From a virus, in the IMG/VR virus record IMGVR_UViG_3300008120_000057, positions 1-64,000 of that record: a stretch of DNA of 64,000 nucleotides; one strand, 5' to 3'. How positions within the stretch are numbered: position 1 is the stretch's first letter; the number at the start of each line of letters is the position of its first letter. Shown here one piece after another: positions 1-8,018 of the stretch. A model generated the notes under the pieces. That model did no database searches, was not told where the DNA came from, and saw only the letters and a list, made by a program, of their open reading frames with translations. A program made the translations under genes and the position numbers.

Positions 1-50
1 TGGCTTTCAATTTCGTAAAGCATGTAAACATGTTTCAGAGTTAAGCGGTA

Positions 51-290
51 ATGAATAGTAAACAAAGACGTAAGGACAAAAGGCTTTGGAAGTATCGGGT
101 CAAAATGACCTACACAGACTATACTGATTATGATCAAATGTGGAATTGGTTAGCTGATAGATATGGTAAGAAAGTAAATAGATGTGGTTGGCGTGATAGG
201 ATGGGATGGTATCCAGCAATGGAATATGATGTAGTATGGGAATTTGTTGACCAAAAGAAAATGGTAGAGTTTACATTAAGATGGCTGTAA
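51..290 (+). CDS. Hypothetical protein, 79 aa
   Basis: Not recognised. Short basic N-terminus (KQRRKDKR) followed by an aromatic-rich body with many Tyr and Trp residues. The 3' end overlaps the next gene by 10 nt, so the two are probably co-translated. No membrane segment or catalytic motif is visible. Confidence 0.6.
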   Translation: MNSKQRRKDKRLWKYRVKMTYTDYTDYDQMWNWLADRYGKKVNRCGWRDRMGWYPAMEYDVVWEFVDQKKMVEFTLRWL

Positions 291-529
291 AGGTAAAAAT
301 AAATAACATACAACCAGCATTCAACAATGCACATAGATTACTTTGGGAGAAGTACAACCCAGAAGGTAGGATCCTGAATCACAGAGAGGTTGAACCATTA
401 TGCGTAGAATGGTGGTTGAAGGAACATAACGTACAACTTCATGGCTATGTTGGGTTGACGACGGGCTGGGAATACGCGGAGTTCCAAACTGCTGAGGAGA
501 TAACACATTTTGTGTTAAAATATAATTAA
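281..529 (+). CDS. Hypothetical protein, 82 aa
   Basis: Not recognised. It starts inside the end of the upstream gene and is followed directly by a GTG-started gene, forming a compact run of same-strand genes. The C-terminal part (WEYAEFQTAEEITHFVLKY) resembles the short alpha/beta sequences of small phage accessory proteins. No function can be assigned. Confidence 0.6.
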   Translation: MAVKVKINNIQPAFNNAHRLLWEKYNPEGRILNHREVEPLCVEWWLKEHNVQLHGYVGLTTGWEYAEFQTAEEITHFVLKYN

Positions 530-769
530 GTGAAAAATTTATTAGAAAATTTACAAAAAATACTACCACTAGTATTGCAAGTATTCCAAGCTTTGGGTGT
601 ATTTGGGAAGATGTTACCATGGCTTATACTTATTGCTGCAATAGGTGGTGCAGGTTATTATGTTGTTCTAAATTATAAAGACCCATACAAATGTGTTGAC
701 AATGAAATATATGAACAACTAAGGTGGGATAGCAATGTTTACAAATTTAAAGGCGGTTACTGCGTATGA
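530..769 (+). CDS. Small membrane protein, 79 aa, GTG start
   Basis: The GTG start follows the preceding stop codon immediately. One hydrophobic segment (about residues 14-48, including FGKMLPWLILIAAIGGAGYYVV) predicts a membrane anchor, followed by a short polar tail with two Cys. It overlaps the metallophosphoesterase start by 4 nt (ATGA), so translation is probably coupled. Function unknown. Confidence 0.6.
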   Translation: MKNLLENLQKILPLVLQVFQALGVFGKMLPWLILIAAIGGAGYYVVLNYKDPYKCVDNEIYEQLRWDSNVYKFKGGYCV

Positions 770-1605
770 AAATAGCAATCACAAGTGATGTACACCTTGA
801 GTTCGGTGATCTGGATCTGCATAATGAAGAAAATGCAGACGTACTGATCCTCGGTGGTGACATCTTTATTGCTACAGAATTGACCGATTTTGTTCATGAT
901 GAGAATGCACAAATTGTTGCAGCTACTAGTTCCGTTCGTGCAAGAGCAAAACGTTATGTTGATTTTGTAACACGGTGTGCTGAAAGGTTTAAACACGTGG
1001 TTCTCATTATGGGCAATCACGAACACTACCATGGTGACTTTGTTAAAAGTGCTAACATCATTCGCGGCACTTTCGGCGATCTACACAATGTACATTTCTT
1101 AGATAAGGAATGGAGAATCATTAATGGCGTATTGTTCTACGGTGGAACACTATGGACAGATATGAACGGTGAAGATATTGAAACACTGCACCGTGTTCGT
1201 TTCATGATGAATGATTTTAATTGTGTTAAGAATATCACCGAAGATGGAAAAACGGTGTTCATGCCAGAAGATGCTGTTGAGGATCATTTTGCATTTAGGC
1301 GTGGACTAGATGAAGTATTGGCTTTACATCCTAACATGCCTACTGTAGTAGTTGGGCATCATGCGCCTAGTAAAGCAAGCACACATCCGCGCTATAAAAA
1401 TGAAATTGTTATGAATGGTGCTTATAGTTCTAATTTGGATAATTTTATTTTAGACCGTAGGCAAATCAAACTTTGGACTCATGGACATACGCATGAGGAC
1501 TTTGATTATATGATTGGTACTACAAGAGTAGTTTGTAATCCTCGCGGCTATGATGGGTATGAAGCTAAAGCCGATGAGTTTAAATTAAAATACGTTGACA
1601 TTTAA
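766..1605 (+). CDS. Calcineurin-like metallophosphoesterase
   Basis: 279 aa with the ordered metal-binding motifs of the calcineurin-like superfamily: SDVHLE near the N-terminus (D-x-H), GGD at about residue 30, GNHEH at about 84, VGHHAPS at about 198, and HGHTH near 240 followed by NPRGY. These are the usual two-metal-site ligands. Related phage and bacterial enzymes hydrolyse phosphomonoesters, phosphodiesters or cyclic nucleotides; the substrate here is unknown. The full domain is present. It lies in a run of overlapping genes just before the BI-1-like membrane protein. Confidence 0.9.
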   Translation: MKIAITSDVHLEFGDLDLHNEENADVLILGGDIFIATELTDFVHDENAQIVAATSSVRARAKRYVDFVTRCAERFKHVVLIMGNHEHYHGDFVKSANIIRGTFGDLHNVHFLDKEWRIINGVLFYGGTLWTDMNGEDIETLHRVRFMMNDFNCVKNITEDGKTVFMPEDAVEDHFAFRRGLDEVLALHPNMPTVVVGHHAPSKASTHPRYKNEIVMNGAYSSNLDNFILDRRQIKLWTHGHTHEDFDYMIGTTRVVCNPRGYDGYEAKADEFKLKYVDI

Positions 1606-1614
1606 GGAGGAAAC

Positions 1615-2289
1615 ATGTTTTACAGTGATACAATGTATAGAACAGCAGAACAAATAAATTCGGCTATGGGTCGTGTTTATAACCAAATGGTATTGGCAAT
1701 TATCAATTCTATGGTAGTGTCCTTTTTAGCCGCAAGTTCACCACCTTTGATGCAAATGTTGTTTGCCACACCGCTTAAGTGGTTAGTTATCTTTGCACCA
1801 TTAGCAGCAGTGTTGGCTATCACGTTCCTAATAGACAAGATGAATAAAACGCAAGCTACGTTTGCACTACATGGCTTTGCTGCATTGATGGGCCTAAGTT
1901 TCTCTACTATCTTTGTAGTCTATACTATGGGATCAATAGCTAGTGCGTTTTTTGGTGCATTCATATTGTTTGCCTGTATGAGTGTGTATGGTTACTTCAC
2001 TAAACGAAGCCTAGACAGTTTTGGTCAGTTCTTGTTTATAGGACTAATCGCTATTATTATCGCTAGCATTGTTAATATCTTTATTGGCAGTTCAGTAGCA
2101 CAAATGGTTATTAGTGCTATTGCTGTTTTAATCTTTACTGGATTAACTGCATATGATACGCAAAAGATTCGTGAAATGATTAGTGTTGAGAATGATGGTA
2201 AGGCTGAAGTGTTGGGTGCATTAACATTGTACCTAGACTTTATTAACATTTTCCTAAACTTACTGCATCTATTTGGCAATAAGGAGTAA
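1615..2289 (+). CDS. Bax inhibitor-1 (BI-1/YccA) family membrane protein
   Basis: 224 aa, almost entirely hydrophobic with about seven membrane spans, ending in LYLDFINIFLNLLHLFG, a signature of bacterial YccA/BI-1 proteins. The TAYDTQKIREM motif before the last span is also typical. A strong ribosome site (AAGGAGG) precedes the ATG. Bacterial YccA interacts with the FtsH protease and modulates its activity; BI-1 homologues act as pH-sensitive ion leaks. In a phage this could protect viral membrane proteins from FtsH or affect cell integrity (inference). Confidence 0.9.
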   Translation: MFYSDTMYRTAEQINSAMGRVYNQMVLAIINSMVVSFLAASSPPLMQMLFATPLKWLVIFAPLAAVLAITFLIDKMNKTQATFALHGFAALMGLSFSTIFVVYTMGSIASAFFGAFILFACMSVYGYFTKRSLDSFGQFLFIGLIAIIIASIVNIFIGSSVAQMVISAIAVLIFTGLTAYDTQKIREMISVENDGKAEVLGALTLYLDFINIFLNLLHLFGNKE

Positions 2290-2290
2290 T

Positions 2291-2857
2291 ATGAAACTCT
2301 ATCGCATCACTCCTCTTGAAAAAAAGAATGTAGAATATCTTATTGATGCATACGAACAATTAGAAGATGGTTCTACTAGAGGTTTTACAGTAAGAGAAAT
2401 TTGGCGTTGGGGATTAGGATACAGGGAAGAAGATGACCTTGTAACAGAATACGATTACCATAGTCAAACAATATACTGCGACCCTGACGTGGGTTATGGT
2501 GCAGAGTTGGACGACTTAATTACTGTTTACTTTGACTGGAGTGATGAGTTTACCGAAGAAGAAAGACAAGACATTGAATCACGCTGGCATGATGCAGTAG
2601 AAGATGAAGAAGGTCGTTGGGGCACAGCTTGGTTGTATGACGGTGATCATAATTTTTCTGTAGACCATAGTAGTGTTACAATTACAGGTCCTGTTAAAAT
2701 TGATTTACTTGATGAAAACGGTGAACTAATAGAAGAAAATGTTGCGCCTAAAAAAGAAACTGTTGACCTGTCTTGGAAGACAGTTCCTGATGATGAAATG
2801 AAAGTTTGGCCTTTCCCAATTGAGTCTGGTTTTGGTGAAAAAGATAAAACTAGTTAA
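2291..2857 (+). CDS. Hypothetical acidic protein, 188 aa
   Basis: The ATG at 2291 follows a clear AAGGAG. The protein is strongly acidic, with repeated ED/EE stretches and Trp-rich segments. No domain recognised. It overlaps nothing and closes the first gene run before a promoter at 2867-2895. Confidence 0.65.
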   Translation: MKLYRITPLEKKNVEYLIDAYEQLEDGSTRGFTVREIWRWGLGYREEDDLVTEYDYHSQTIYCDPDVGYGAELDDLITVYFDWSDEFTEEERQDIESRWHDAVEDEEGRWGTAWLYDGDHNFSVDHSSVTITGPVKIDLLDENGELIEENVAPKKETVDLSWKTVPDDEMKVWPFPIESGFGEKDKTS

Positions 2858-2866
2858 CCAATATTG

Positions 2867-2895
2867 TTGTAATACAAACATACAATTGCTATAAT
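2867..2895 (+). promoter_or_regulatory. Sigma70-type promoter
   Basis: -35 TTGTAA at 2867-2872, 17-bp spacer, -10 TATAAT at 2890-2895, upstream of the winged-helix gene that starts at 2941. Confidence 0.6.
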
Positions 2896-2940
2896 GTGTA
2901 TACGTTGTTAATCAACGAACTATTTTTAAAAGGAAAACAT

Positions 2941-3201
2941 ATGTTGAATAAAGTAACAAAACAAGCAAAACTACTAGAAGCTTTCCGTAATGGTGAGCAG
3001 TTAACAGCAGCACAAATCAAACAGCGTTTTGGTATCGCAAACCCAACCGCAACTGTTAGCGACCTTCGTTATGAAGGCTTTGCTATCTACGCAAACAAGC
3101 GTACCGACAGCAAAGGTCGTGTTTCAACTAAGTATCGTCTAGGTACTCCTAGCCGCGAAATCGTTGCAGCAGGCTATCGTGCATTGGCGCTTGGTCTATA
3201 A
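2941..3201 (+). CDS. Winged helix-turn-helix protein, 86 aa
   Basis: The start at 2941 is chosen because AAAAGGAAAAC precedes it and the promoter's -10 box lies at 2890-2895, so a start at 2896 would be too close. The sequence QLTAAQIKQRFGIANPTATVSDLRYEGFAIYA reads as a helix-turn-helix with a wing, as in small phage DNA-binding proteins that resemble the ArsR/MarR fold. With its own promoter and a terminator directly downstream it is monocistronic, consistent with an abundant DNA-binding protein. The target is unknown. Confidence 0.75.
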   Translation: MLNKVTKQAKLLEAFRNGEQLTAAQIKQRFGIANPTATVSDLRYEGFAIYANKRTDSKGRVSTKYRLGTPSREIVAAGYRALALGL

Positions 3202-3232
3202 AGAGTTCAGCTAGTCACTGGCACAGTTTTAC

Positions 3233-3268
3233 GGCAGCTTTCTGCAAAAAAGCTGCCTTTTATTTTTT
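3233..3268 (+). terminator. Rho-independent terminator
   Basis: Hairpin GGCAGCTT...AAGCTGCC (3233-3257) followed by a T-rich tract, immediately after the winged-helix gene. Confidence 0.85.
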
Positions 3269-3273
3269 ATGAT

Positions 3274-3780
3274 ATGAATTTATTTCACAAATTAATGGAA
3301 AAGTTAGGTAGGTATAGACTAATACCTGACCGTAGAACTGGTGCAGATTATATGCACAGATATTATCTGTTCATAAAAAATCGTAGTTGGTTTCCGGTTA
3401 ATGTTACATTACATAAAATTGTAAGAAGCGATGATCCCATATTTCATGATCATCCATGGCCTTTTGTGACAATTATTCTTAAAGGTGGTTACTGGGAACA
3501 TATTCCGTTGTTTGATAACCATGGTAAGAAGTTCGCAGAAATAGCCAAGTGGCGTGGTCCTGGTTCTATTATCTATAGAAAAGCAAAAGAATTTCATTGG
3601 ATAGAACTAGATGCAGGTAAACCAGCAACAACATTATTTTTTATGGGACCACAGCAACGTGAATGGGGTTTCTTAGTAGATGTAAGACAAAAAAGAACTA
3701 GATGGGTTAGATACGATCACTATCTAAACAACTGGAAAAAATATCACGAAAAATATATTGCTCCGAAAATGAAATTATGA
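3274..3780 (+). CDS. Cupin-like conserved phage protein, 168 aa
   Basis: Contains HRYYLF, then FHDHPWPF (residues 57-64, a metal-binding H-x-H) and IILKGGYWE, with a later EFHWIEL His. This is the layout of a cupin-type beta barrel with a His-rich metal site. Related proteins are common in large environmental phages without known function. It overlaps the MazG-like gene by 4 nt. Confidence 0.65.
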   Translation: MNLFHKLMEKLGRYRLIPDRRTGADYMHRYYLFIKNRSWFPVNVTLHKIVRSDDPIFHDHPWPFVTIILKGGYWEHIPLFDNHGKKFAEIAKWRGPGSIIYRKAKEFHWIELDAGKPATTLFFMGPQQREWGFLVDVRQKRTRWVRYDHYLNNWKKYHEKYIAPKMKL

Positions 3781-4052
3781 ACGAAGATACTAAAGAAATA
3801 CTACAAATACTACAAGAAGAATGTGCCGAAGTTATTGTGTCTATAAGCAAATGTATGCGCTTTGGACCAGATCAAATGAAGCCTGGTACTAATGGAACAA
3901 ACTTTGATCACCTAGAACAAGAGATAGCAGACGTAATGGTTATGGTAGACTTATTGATTAATAGAAATGTAGGCGTTAGTGCAGAAGCTATTGAAGCCAA
4001 AACACTAAATAAAATTGAGAAGCTTAAAAAGTGGAGTAACCTTTACAAATAA
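3777..4052 (+). CDS. MazG-like nucleotide pyrophosphohydrolase
   Basis: 91 aa, the length of a single MazG-type domain. The EECAEV motif (residues 14-19) and the downstream EQEIADVMVMVDLL provide the Glu/Asp Mg2+ ligands of the all-alpha NTP pyrophosphatases. Such enzymes hydrolyse (d)NTPs to the monophosphate and, in phages, are thought to adjust nucleotide pools or ppGpp. Translation is probably coupled to the preceding gene by an ATGA overlap. Confidence 0.85.
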   Translation: MNEDTKEILQILQEECAEVIVSISKCMRFGPDQMKPGTNGTNFDHLEQEIADVMVMVDLLINRNVGVSAEAIEAKTLNKIEKLKKWSNLYK

Positions 4053-4063
4053 AAGGAAATCAA

Positions 4064-4435
4064 ATGTTCGAAATTCTTGCAATTTTCATTCTAGTCTACA
4101 TAGGATTCATACTGGGGCAGGCCTATCAAATCTTTAAAGTTCGTAGCATGATAAGACGAATCGCCAGAGATAATGATATCAATTTAGAAGAAGTATTATA
4201 TGAGGAGGAACCTGAAAATAGCAAGCAAGAAATTATGGTTCTAGAGGCCGAAAAAATAAACGGTACTCTACTAATTTACAATAAGTTGACTAATGAATTT
4301 ATCTGCCAAGCAGAAACTATTGAAGAAGCAGCCAGAACTTTCAATGACCGCAAAAAAGACGTTTATGGATTGATTAAGTATGATGAAACAGAGATGATGT
4401 TCGTTGGTGGCAAAATAGAAAAATCAAAGAAATGA
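4064..4435 (+). CDS. Membrane-anchored hypothetical protein, 123 aa
   Basis: An N-terminal hydrophobic segment (residues 2-22) gives one membrane anchor. It is followed by a basic stretch (RSMIRRIAR) and an acidic cytoplasmic domain. AAAAGGAAAT precedes the start; the 3' end overlaps the next gene by 4 nt. Function unknown. Confidence 0.65.
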   Translation: MFEILAIFILVYIGFILGQAYQIFKVRSMIRRIARDNDINLEEVLYEEEPENSKQEIMVLEAEKINGTLLIYNKLTNEFICQAETIEEAARTFNDRKKDVYGLIKYDETEMMFVGGKIEKSKK

Positions 4436-4968
4436 AAGTTAAGATAGGTAAATATCCTAAAGGAGCAGGACATCAAAAAATTGATGTGCAGATAGACCGC
4501 CATGATACCTATAGCACTGACCACACTTTAGCATATATCATTTATCCAATGCTGCTACAATTAAAAGAAACTAAGCATGGTGTTCCGGCTGAGTTTGCTG
4601 ACGTTGGCGGTGAAGATTATAGTTCACAAAGATGTTTTGATTTCTATAATGATACTCAACGTGAAGCCTTTGATGAGGGTTGTAAGCGTTGGGATGAAAT
4701 ACTAGACAAGATGATTTGGAGCTTTGAGCAATTAGTCAAAGATGACTATGATTCACAATATCATCACGGTACACCTAAGTGGGATTGGATTAAAACAGAT
4801 AAGAAATTTTTTAATCCAATGACAAACAAATTAGAAGAAACTTACCAAATGGTAGACAAGAACCCAGATGAGCATTGGTACGATCACGAAGGGCACATGT
4901 TACATGAAGATAGAATACAAGAAGGTCTAGAACTTTTCGGAAAATATTTTAGAAACCTCTGGGATTGA
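4432..4968 (+). CDS. Conserved phage hypothetical protein, 178 aa
   Basis: The start KVKIGKYP and the segment IDVQIDRHDTYSTDHTLAYIIYPMLLQLKETKHG resemble a small uncharacterised protein family that recurs in T4-like environmental phages. Soluble, acidic, Trp- and His-rich. The end overlaps the next reading frame. Confidence 0.7.
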   Translation: MKVKIGKYPKGAGHQKIDVQIDRHDTYSTDHTLAYIIYPMLLQLKETKHGVPAEFADVGGEDYSSQRCFDFYNDTQREAFDEGCKRWDEILDKMIWSFEQLVKDDYDSQYHHGTPKWDWIKTDKKFFNPMTNKLEETYQMVDKNPDEHWYDHEGHMLHEDRIQEGLELFGKYFRNLWD

Positions 4969-4979
4969 TAGATAAGTTT

Positions 4980-5411
4980 ATGAAGCAAAAGTTCATAGAT
5001 TTATATATGGATTGGGCTAAACGTGTTGCCCAATTAAGTCACGCAAAAAGATTACAAGTAGGTGCAGTAATTGTTAAAGATGATTCTGTAATAAGTTATG
5101 GTTACAACGGCATGCCAGCTGGTTGGGACAATAACTGTGAAGATGAATTCTTACACGAAGATGGCAGCACAACAACCAAAACAAGACCGGAGGTAATTCA
5201 TGCTGAAAGCAATGCTATTGCAAAACTGGCCAAATCTACTAACAGCGGCGTTGGTAGTTACATGTTTATCACTCATAGTCCTTGCATTGAATGTGCCAAA
5301 CTTATATTTCAAAGTGGCATTAGTACTGTTTATTATAATGGAAACTATCGCAGCGATGACGGTATTAAATTTTTGGAAAAATCAGGAGTAAATGTTGTCA
5401 AATCCAATTAG
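4980..5411 (+). CDS. Deoxycytidylate (dCMP) deaminase
   Basis: Zinc-dependent cytidine-deaminase fold: HAESNAIAKLA (catalytic His-Ala-Glu) and PCIECAK (two Zn-binding Cys). The N-terminal FIDLYMDWAKRVAQLSHAKR and GYNGMPAGWDNNCED segments are typical of ComEB/dCMP deaminases. The enzyme converts dCMP to dUMP for thymidylate synthesis, a common phage function. ATG at 4980 is preferred; an in-frame TTG at 4965 overlaps the previous stop and could add five residues. Confidence 0.92.
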   Translation: MKQKFIDLYMDWAKRVAQLSHAKRLQVGAVIVKDDSVISYGYNGMPAGWDNNCEDEFLHEDGSTTTKTRPEVIHAESNAIAKLAKSTNSGVGSYMFITHSPCIECAKLIFQSGISTVYYNGNYRSDDGIKFLEKSGVNVVKSN

Positions 5412-5607
5412 AGAATGGTATCATACCAAAGTAGATATACCATATGGTAATTTAGGATCATTAATAGACTGGTGTAAACGTAATTGTAACAGCGACTGGC
5501 ATTTTACAGAAAGTACAGATATTGTCGAACAGTTTAATCAAGGTGCTTGGCAGTTTTATTTTAAAGAAGAAAAAGATTATATCAACTTTGTAGTTTGGCA
5601 AAAATGA
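5392..5607 (+). CDS. Hypothetical protein, 71 aa
   Basis: Starts inside the end of the dCMP deaminase gene after an AGGAG site. Ends YFKEEKDYINFVVWQK, similar in style to small phage proteins that fold as a ferredoxin-like domain, but no family is recognised. Overlaps the next gene by 4 nt. Confidence 0.6.
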   Translation: MLSNPIREWYHTKVDIPYGNLGSLIDWCKRNCNSDWHFTESTDIVEQFNQGAWQFYFKEEKDYINFVVWQK

Positions 5608-5855
5608 AATATTACACCTTTCGTAGGGAATCAAATAATTTTTCGGATATTCTAAAAGACTCTAACATTAAAAAACATATATGTGTTAAAATTCTATGGT
5701 TAGAACATCTATTCATAGGTATAGATGACAGTGACGAAAGAATTCTAAGTTATCTTGAATTAAAATACGGTGATTATATCAAACAAAAGGATTACAAAGA
5801 TAGAACGCCTATCCCACATAAAGACTACATTCCAAAAAAAGATATTAAGAATTAA
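5604..5855 (+). CDS. Hypothetical protein, 83 aa
   Basis: ATG at 5604 overlaps the preceding TGA. Lys/Asp-rich, soluble, no recognised motif; C-terminus strongly basic and acidic (KDYIPKKDIKN). Last gene of the first (+) run. Confidence 0.55.
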   Translation: MKYYTFRRESNNFSDILKDSNIKKHICVKILWLEHLFIGIDDSDERILSYLELKYGDYIKQKDYKDRTPIPHKDYIPKKDIKN

Positions 5856-5962
5856 TCTTGTTTACAGATATTAGATTGAGTATGTTGCTCAACAATCAAT
5901 GCAGGTAAAAAGTACCAAAACAGCATCCACTTAACTTGCAAATCAATATACTCATCTACCAT
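5852..5962 (-). CDS. Possible tiny membrane peptide, 36 aa
   Basis: ATG at 5962 (-) encodes 36 residues with a hydrophobic stretch WMLFWYFLPALIV. There is no clear ribosome site; it follows the exported-protein gene on the same strand and ends over the stop of the convergent (+) gene. Weakly supported. Confidence 0.25.
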   Translation of the reverse strand: MVDEYIDLQVKWMLFWYFLPALIVEQHTQSNICKQD

Positions 5963-5976
5963 TAATTTATAGTAAC

Positions 5977-6294
5977 TCAAATCTGTTCGCCTCTAATTGC
6001 TTTTACTGTATCTACAGTTAAGTTTTGACCAGTAGAAATTACACATGAAATTTCATTATTGGTTTGTAGCATAGTAAAAGTGCCAGTCTTTTGATTAAAC
6101 CAAATTGAAGTAACACTATTAACACTATCGTGTGTTATACCAGTAGCAATCATTACTTCACCAAATTCATTTTCTAAAGTATCTATTACGTAATCAGTAT
6201 CGCCGCAATGTACTGAATATCCACGTTTGTGCATTCCTTGACTGTAGCTTAAAGCTGGTAACATCAGACCTAAAATAATTAAAATATTCTTCAT
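5977..6294 (-). CDS. Exported hypothetical protein, 105 aa
   Basis: A classical signal peptide (KNILIILGLMLPALSYSQG, cleavage around residue 19) precedes a small beta-rich domain with two Cys, possibly a disulfide in the periplasm. AAGGAAG lies upstream of the ATG. Together with two neighbours it forms a small (-) group of exported or membrane proteins. Function unknown. Confidence 0.65.
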   Translation of the reverse strand: MKNILIILGLMLPALSYSQGMHKRGYSVHCGDTDYVIDTLENEFGEVMIATGITHDSVNSVTSIWFNQKTGTFTMLQTNNEISCVISTGQNLTVDTVKAIRGEQI

Positions 6295-6304
6295 TACTAC
6301 TTCC

Positions 6305-6481
6305 TTAAAAAGGGGACAAGATATAGTCTACAAAAGTATATTTCAACTTCCATATTGTGAATATCACAGATCCCAGTACAGCTATTAAAATTATAATGGT
6401 TCTGACAAGAACTAATATTTCAATTAATTCTTTGAGCCTAGCTACCTTTTGTTTAATACTTTTAATTCGTTTTAAAGGCAC
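6305..6481 (-). CDS. Small membrane protein, 58 aa, GTG start
   Basis: A GTG at 6481 (-) opens a frame with a basic N-terminus (LKRIKSIKQKVARLKE) and one membrane span (ILVLVRTIIILIAVLGSVIFTIW). It ends 10 nt before the next exported-protein gene. The ribosome site is weak (GGAAA). Confidence 0.5.
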   Translation of the reverse strand: MPLKRIKSIKQKVARLKELIEILVLVRTIIILIAVLGSVIFTIWKLKYTFVDYILSPF

Positions 6482-6539
6482 TTAAGTTTCCAAATAGCAA
6501 TAGCTATATAATTATATAGCAAGTTTTGGAAAGCAATAA

Positions 6540-6992
6540 CTATGTACTTAAACCTCGGTGGCAAGCAAACTCATAAACCTTATACCTAAGATCGTTTAGT
6601 GTATTAAGTTCTACAACAAACTCACCTGGACTATAATTTTCTGTGTGAACTATTTGGTCATTTTCATCTACATAAAAATCGTTTAGTACATGAAATAACT
6701 TACGTTTACAATTTAGAACTCCAAAGCTATAAAGTTTTGAAATAGGAGTATCTGCAATGGCTTGATCTTGTGGATTTTTGAATTGCGCTAAAGAGTGAAT
6801 TCTTATTAATCCATCTTCAGTCTCGGATATGTTTATAGCTACATAAAAATCATAGGATTCTTCTTCAATTATGTAGTACCAATCTTCTGAATTGTGTACT
6901 AGCTCTTGATCTTTAAATTGAAACCTATAGGCATCCTGTGTAATCGCAAGAATTGGGACTAATAACAGTAAGCCCAATATTAGGTTCTTCAT
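6540..6992 (-). CDS. Exported protein, possibly surface-adhesin-E-like
   Basis: 150 aa with an N-terminal signal peptide (KNLILGLLLLVPILAITQ). The pattern of a Trp/Tyr-rich start, central Cys (LNCKRK) and terminal VYEFACHR Cys resembles the small surface-adhesin-E-type domain of proteobacteria, but similarity is weak. Probably periplasmic. First gene of the (-) group. Confidence 0.55.
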   Translation of the reverse strand: MKNLILGLLLLVPILAITQDAYRFQFKDQELVHNSEDWYYIIEEESYDFYVAINISETEDGLIRIHSLAQFKNPQDQAIADTPISKLYSFGVLNCKRKLFHVLNDFYVDENDQIVHTENYSPGEFVVELNTLNDLRYKVYEFACHRGLST

Positions 6993-7108
6993 AATTTGAT
7001 CCTATAAACAAGTATTTATGCTATTTTGGAATAATATATGTGTTCGCTAAGACTTAAGACTTATTAATCCTAAATACGACTAAATATATGTATACTTAGG
7101 GAGGACAT

Positions 7109-7252
7109 ATGTCTAAAGCAAAGACCGGAACAGGAGTTCAAACTCATACTAGCTTAGCTAAAGCAACTAAGCAAGGTGGTAAAATTAAGACTAGCACTAT
7201 GAATAAGGACGAGCGTAGGTCACATAAAAAGTACCGTGGCCAAGGTCGTTGA
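7109..7252 (+). CDS. Small basic protein, 47 aa
   Basis: ATG at 7109 follows a strong GGGAGGAC ribosome site. 47 residues, rich in Lys, Thr and Gly, ending NKDERRSHKKYRGQGR. The net charge is strongly positive, which suggests nucleic-acid binding (inference). The following gene starts with GTG inside its 3' end. Confidence 0.65.
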   Translation: MSKAKTGTGVQTHTSLAKATKQGGKIKTSTMNKDERRSHKKYRGQGR

Positions 7253-7466
7253 CACCAAGGTGAACATTGTAGTATTTGAGGATCATGTATGGGACTTACA
7301 TGATTCAGGAATCAGTTTTGATAAAAATCTAGAAATAGACAAGTTAGGTTGGAAACCAGGGGACTATTTTAAACTAGTGAAAGATAATGAAGGACTTAAG
7401 TTAGTTAAAATATGCGAACTAGAACAATTTATAATAAAGGGAAAAGACCATGAAGCAAATGATTGA
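7236..7466 (+). CDS. AbrB/MazE-like small protein, 76 aa
   Basis: GTG start inside the upstream gene. The segment LEIDKLGWKPGDYFKLVKDNEGLKLVKI matches the swapped-hairpin AbrB pattern (L..lgW+.GD.l.l). The same pattern recurs at 17269 and 30633 in this window. AbrB domains usually bind DNA; the role in the phage is unknown. Confidence 0.55.
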   Translation: MAKVVDTKVNIVVFEDHVWDLHDSGISFDKNLEIDKLGWKPGDYFKLVKDNEGLKLVKICELEQFIIKGKDHEAND

Positions 7467-8007
7467 CAAAGTAACAGGTAAAGTATTAAGTAGAAGTGAA
7501 GCAGAAGCAAAGATTAAGGATAAAGCAGGATGGGTAATTACTGTTATAGCATTATTGCTAGCAGTAAACACATATCTTGCTAATGGATATAGTAGCAAAG
7601 TACTGAGCAACACTATTGCAGCAAATAATGTATGGGCTTTCTATCAAGCTAAATCTATTAAACAAACATTAGCAGAACAAAGTTTAGATGATGCGATTGT
7701 TCGTGGCGATAAAGCAAAAGCAGAAAAACTTAAAGCAAAAATCGAACGCTATGAATCTGAGCCTGAAAAGGGCGAAGGTAAAAAAGAGTTAATGGCAAAA
7801 GCACTAAAGCATGAAGCAGATCGTGACTTAGCAAAGAAGCATGGTCCATGGATGACATTTGCAGGTACAAGCTACCAACTAGCAATTGTTTTATTATCAG
7901 CTAGTATTTTAGCAGTAAGTATGAGTATGTTTTATGCTAGTATCGGCGTAAGCTTATTTGGTTTCTTATTAATGAGCCAAGGTATTTGGATGTGGATGCC
8001 TTTTTAA
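7450..8007 (+). CDS. DUF4337-family membrane protein
   Basis: 185 aa with one N-terminal and two C-terminal membrane spans. The motif ANNVWAFYQAKSIKQTL after the first span and a long charged helix before the last spans are the pattern of bacterial DUF4337 proteins. It overlaps the AbrB-like gene by 17 nt. Inner-membrane location inferred; function unknown. Confidence 0.75.
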   Translation: MKQMIDKVTGKVLSRSEAEAKIKDKAGWVITVIALLLAVNTYLANGYSSKVLSNTIAANNVWAFYQAKSIKQTLAEQSLDDAIVRGDKAKAEKLKAKIERYESEPEKGEGKKELMAKALKHEADRDLAKKHGPWMTFAGTSYQLAIVLLSASILAVSMSMFYASIGVSLFGFLLMSQGIWMWMPF

Positions 8008-8018
8008 TAATATAATAT

